From an uncultured Clostridia bacterium (GTDB lineage: Bacteria > Bacillota > Clostridia > TANB77 > CAG-508): DNA of 33,144 bases. Under the pieces are notes generated by a model, which saw only the letters and a program-made list of their open reading frames with translations, was not told the origin of the DNA and did no database searches. Location: contig CANQTK010000014.1 in NCBI GenBank assembly GCA_947626735.1, positions 1 through 33,144 of the forward strand, in the 5' to 3' direction. Positions 32,661-33,144 of this stretch are shown in pieces. How positions within the stretch are numbered: the first letter of the stretch is position 1; each line of letters begins with the position of its first letter. The position numbers and the translations under genes are program-made.

Positions 32661-32791
32661 AGCGCACCTCAATTATTATAAATAAGAGATTTTTCTTATA
32701 ATCGACAATTTAATCTTATTAATAAATTACTATTGACAAAATTATTATACTACAACACAGAAAAAAATTAAAATACTTAAATATAAAGGTA

Positions 32792-33144
32792 CTAAAAATT
32801 AATTATTTTATTTATATTTTCTATAAAATCTATTCCTTCTATTTTGTTAATTCCAAAACATTTTTTCCCCAAGTCTTTGAGTGAAGCTCCACAATGATAA
32901 AGCTCTTTATTATCTATAATAATAAATCTATCATGGAATTTATCTGTTCGTGCTATTTTTAGTGTCCCATATTGCTCATTAAACTTCTTAATATCTAGTT
33001 TTGTTAGATTACAATTTTGTGAAGTTAAAATAATTGCTTGGACATTTTTATTTTTCTTTTGTAGCATTTTAAGAATAGTATCATCTATATAATTATCTAT
33101 TATTACTATTTTACTTTGTGCTGTTTTTATAATATCAATTATTA
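32792..33144 (-). CDS. ORF6N/RhuM-type protein, C-terminal PLD-like part (5' end outside window)
   Basis: The frame is open to base 33144 and reads IIDIIKTAQSKIVIIDNYID before the internal Met at 33067. The segment HDRFIIIDNKELYHCGASLKDLGKKCF is typical of the C-terminal domain found in ORF6N and related phage- or plasmid-borne DNA-binding proteins; H-x-R-x4-D resembles a half PLD motif (HxKx4D). The N-terminal DNA-binding part would lie beyond the window. It is an accessory gene, upstream of the glycosylase and separated from it by about 130 bp. Confidence 0.75.
   Translation of the reverse strand, partial: IIDIIKTAQSKIVIIDNYIDDTILKMLQKKNKNVQAIILTSQNCNLTKLDIKKFNEQYGTLKIARTDKFHDRFIIIDNKELYHCGASLKDLGKKCFGINKIEGIDFIENINKIINF

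Overview
The window is very AT-rich DNA from a spore-forming, low-GC Firmicute, most likely an uncultured gut-type Clostridia member. The evidence is a cwlD-type spore amidase, a BofC-like protein, a ClpE-type unfoldase, pgsA, ComEC, a cyclic beta-glucan synthase-like giant protein and a thioester-type surface adhesin, with strong AGGAGG-like ribosome sites and A/T-ending codons throughout. No rRNA, tRNA or CRISPR array was seen.

Left accessory part (1-3.9 kb, all minus strand): the end of a UPF0158-like gene, an unknown 330-aa gene, a Fic-domain gene and a DUF4143 AAA ATPase. The last three genes each have their own short inverted or direct repeats at the promoter. A 22-bp exact repeat of the 330-aa gene's 5' end lies upstream of fic and looks like a gene relic. 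Core block A (3.9-16.25 kb, minus) is a probable operon: SH3-NlpC/P60 hydrolase, ComEC, BofC-like protein, then an NdvB-like GT84/GH94 protein whose C-terminus is missing. Core block B (16.47-19.45 kb, plus) is clpE-pgsA, transcribed divergently from block A. An 18-bp perfect inverted repeat lies between them. A bidirectional terminator separates pgsA from block C (19.5-23.4 kb, minus): an Ig-like exported protein, a CmpB-like membrane protein, a REC-GGDEF protein, DUF2752, and cwlD. Block D is an IS66-family element (23568-25491, 17-bp perfect ends, 8-bp target duplication). It sits in the loop of the terminator that once followed a 1955-aa adhesin gene (25528-31395). Right accessory part (31.6 kb to end, minus): a truncated Ham1/RdgB-like gene coupled to a HhH-GPD-like glycosylase gene, and the C-terminal half of an ORF6N/PLD-like gene.

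The most striking observation links two genes. ComEC and REC-GGDEF are each broken by a single extra C of exactly the same kind (xxG-GGN became xxG-C-GGN). In both, removing the C restores the expected family sequence. In both, the extra base puts a CGG codon in frame, and by eye I found no other in-frame CGG codon in any gene of the window. This could be a repeated sequencing error. It could also be +1 ribosomal frameshifting at an undecoded or very rare CGG codon. I consider it the best candidate for something undescribed here.
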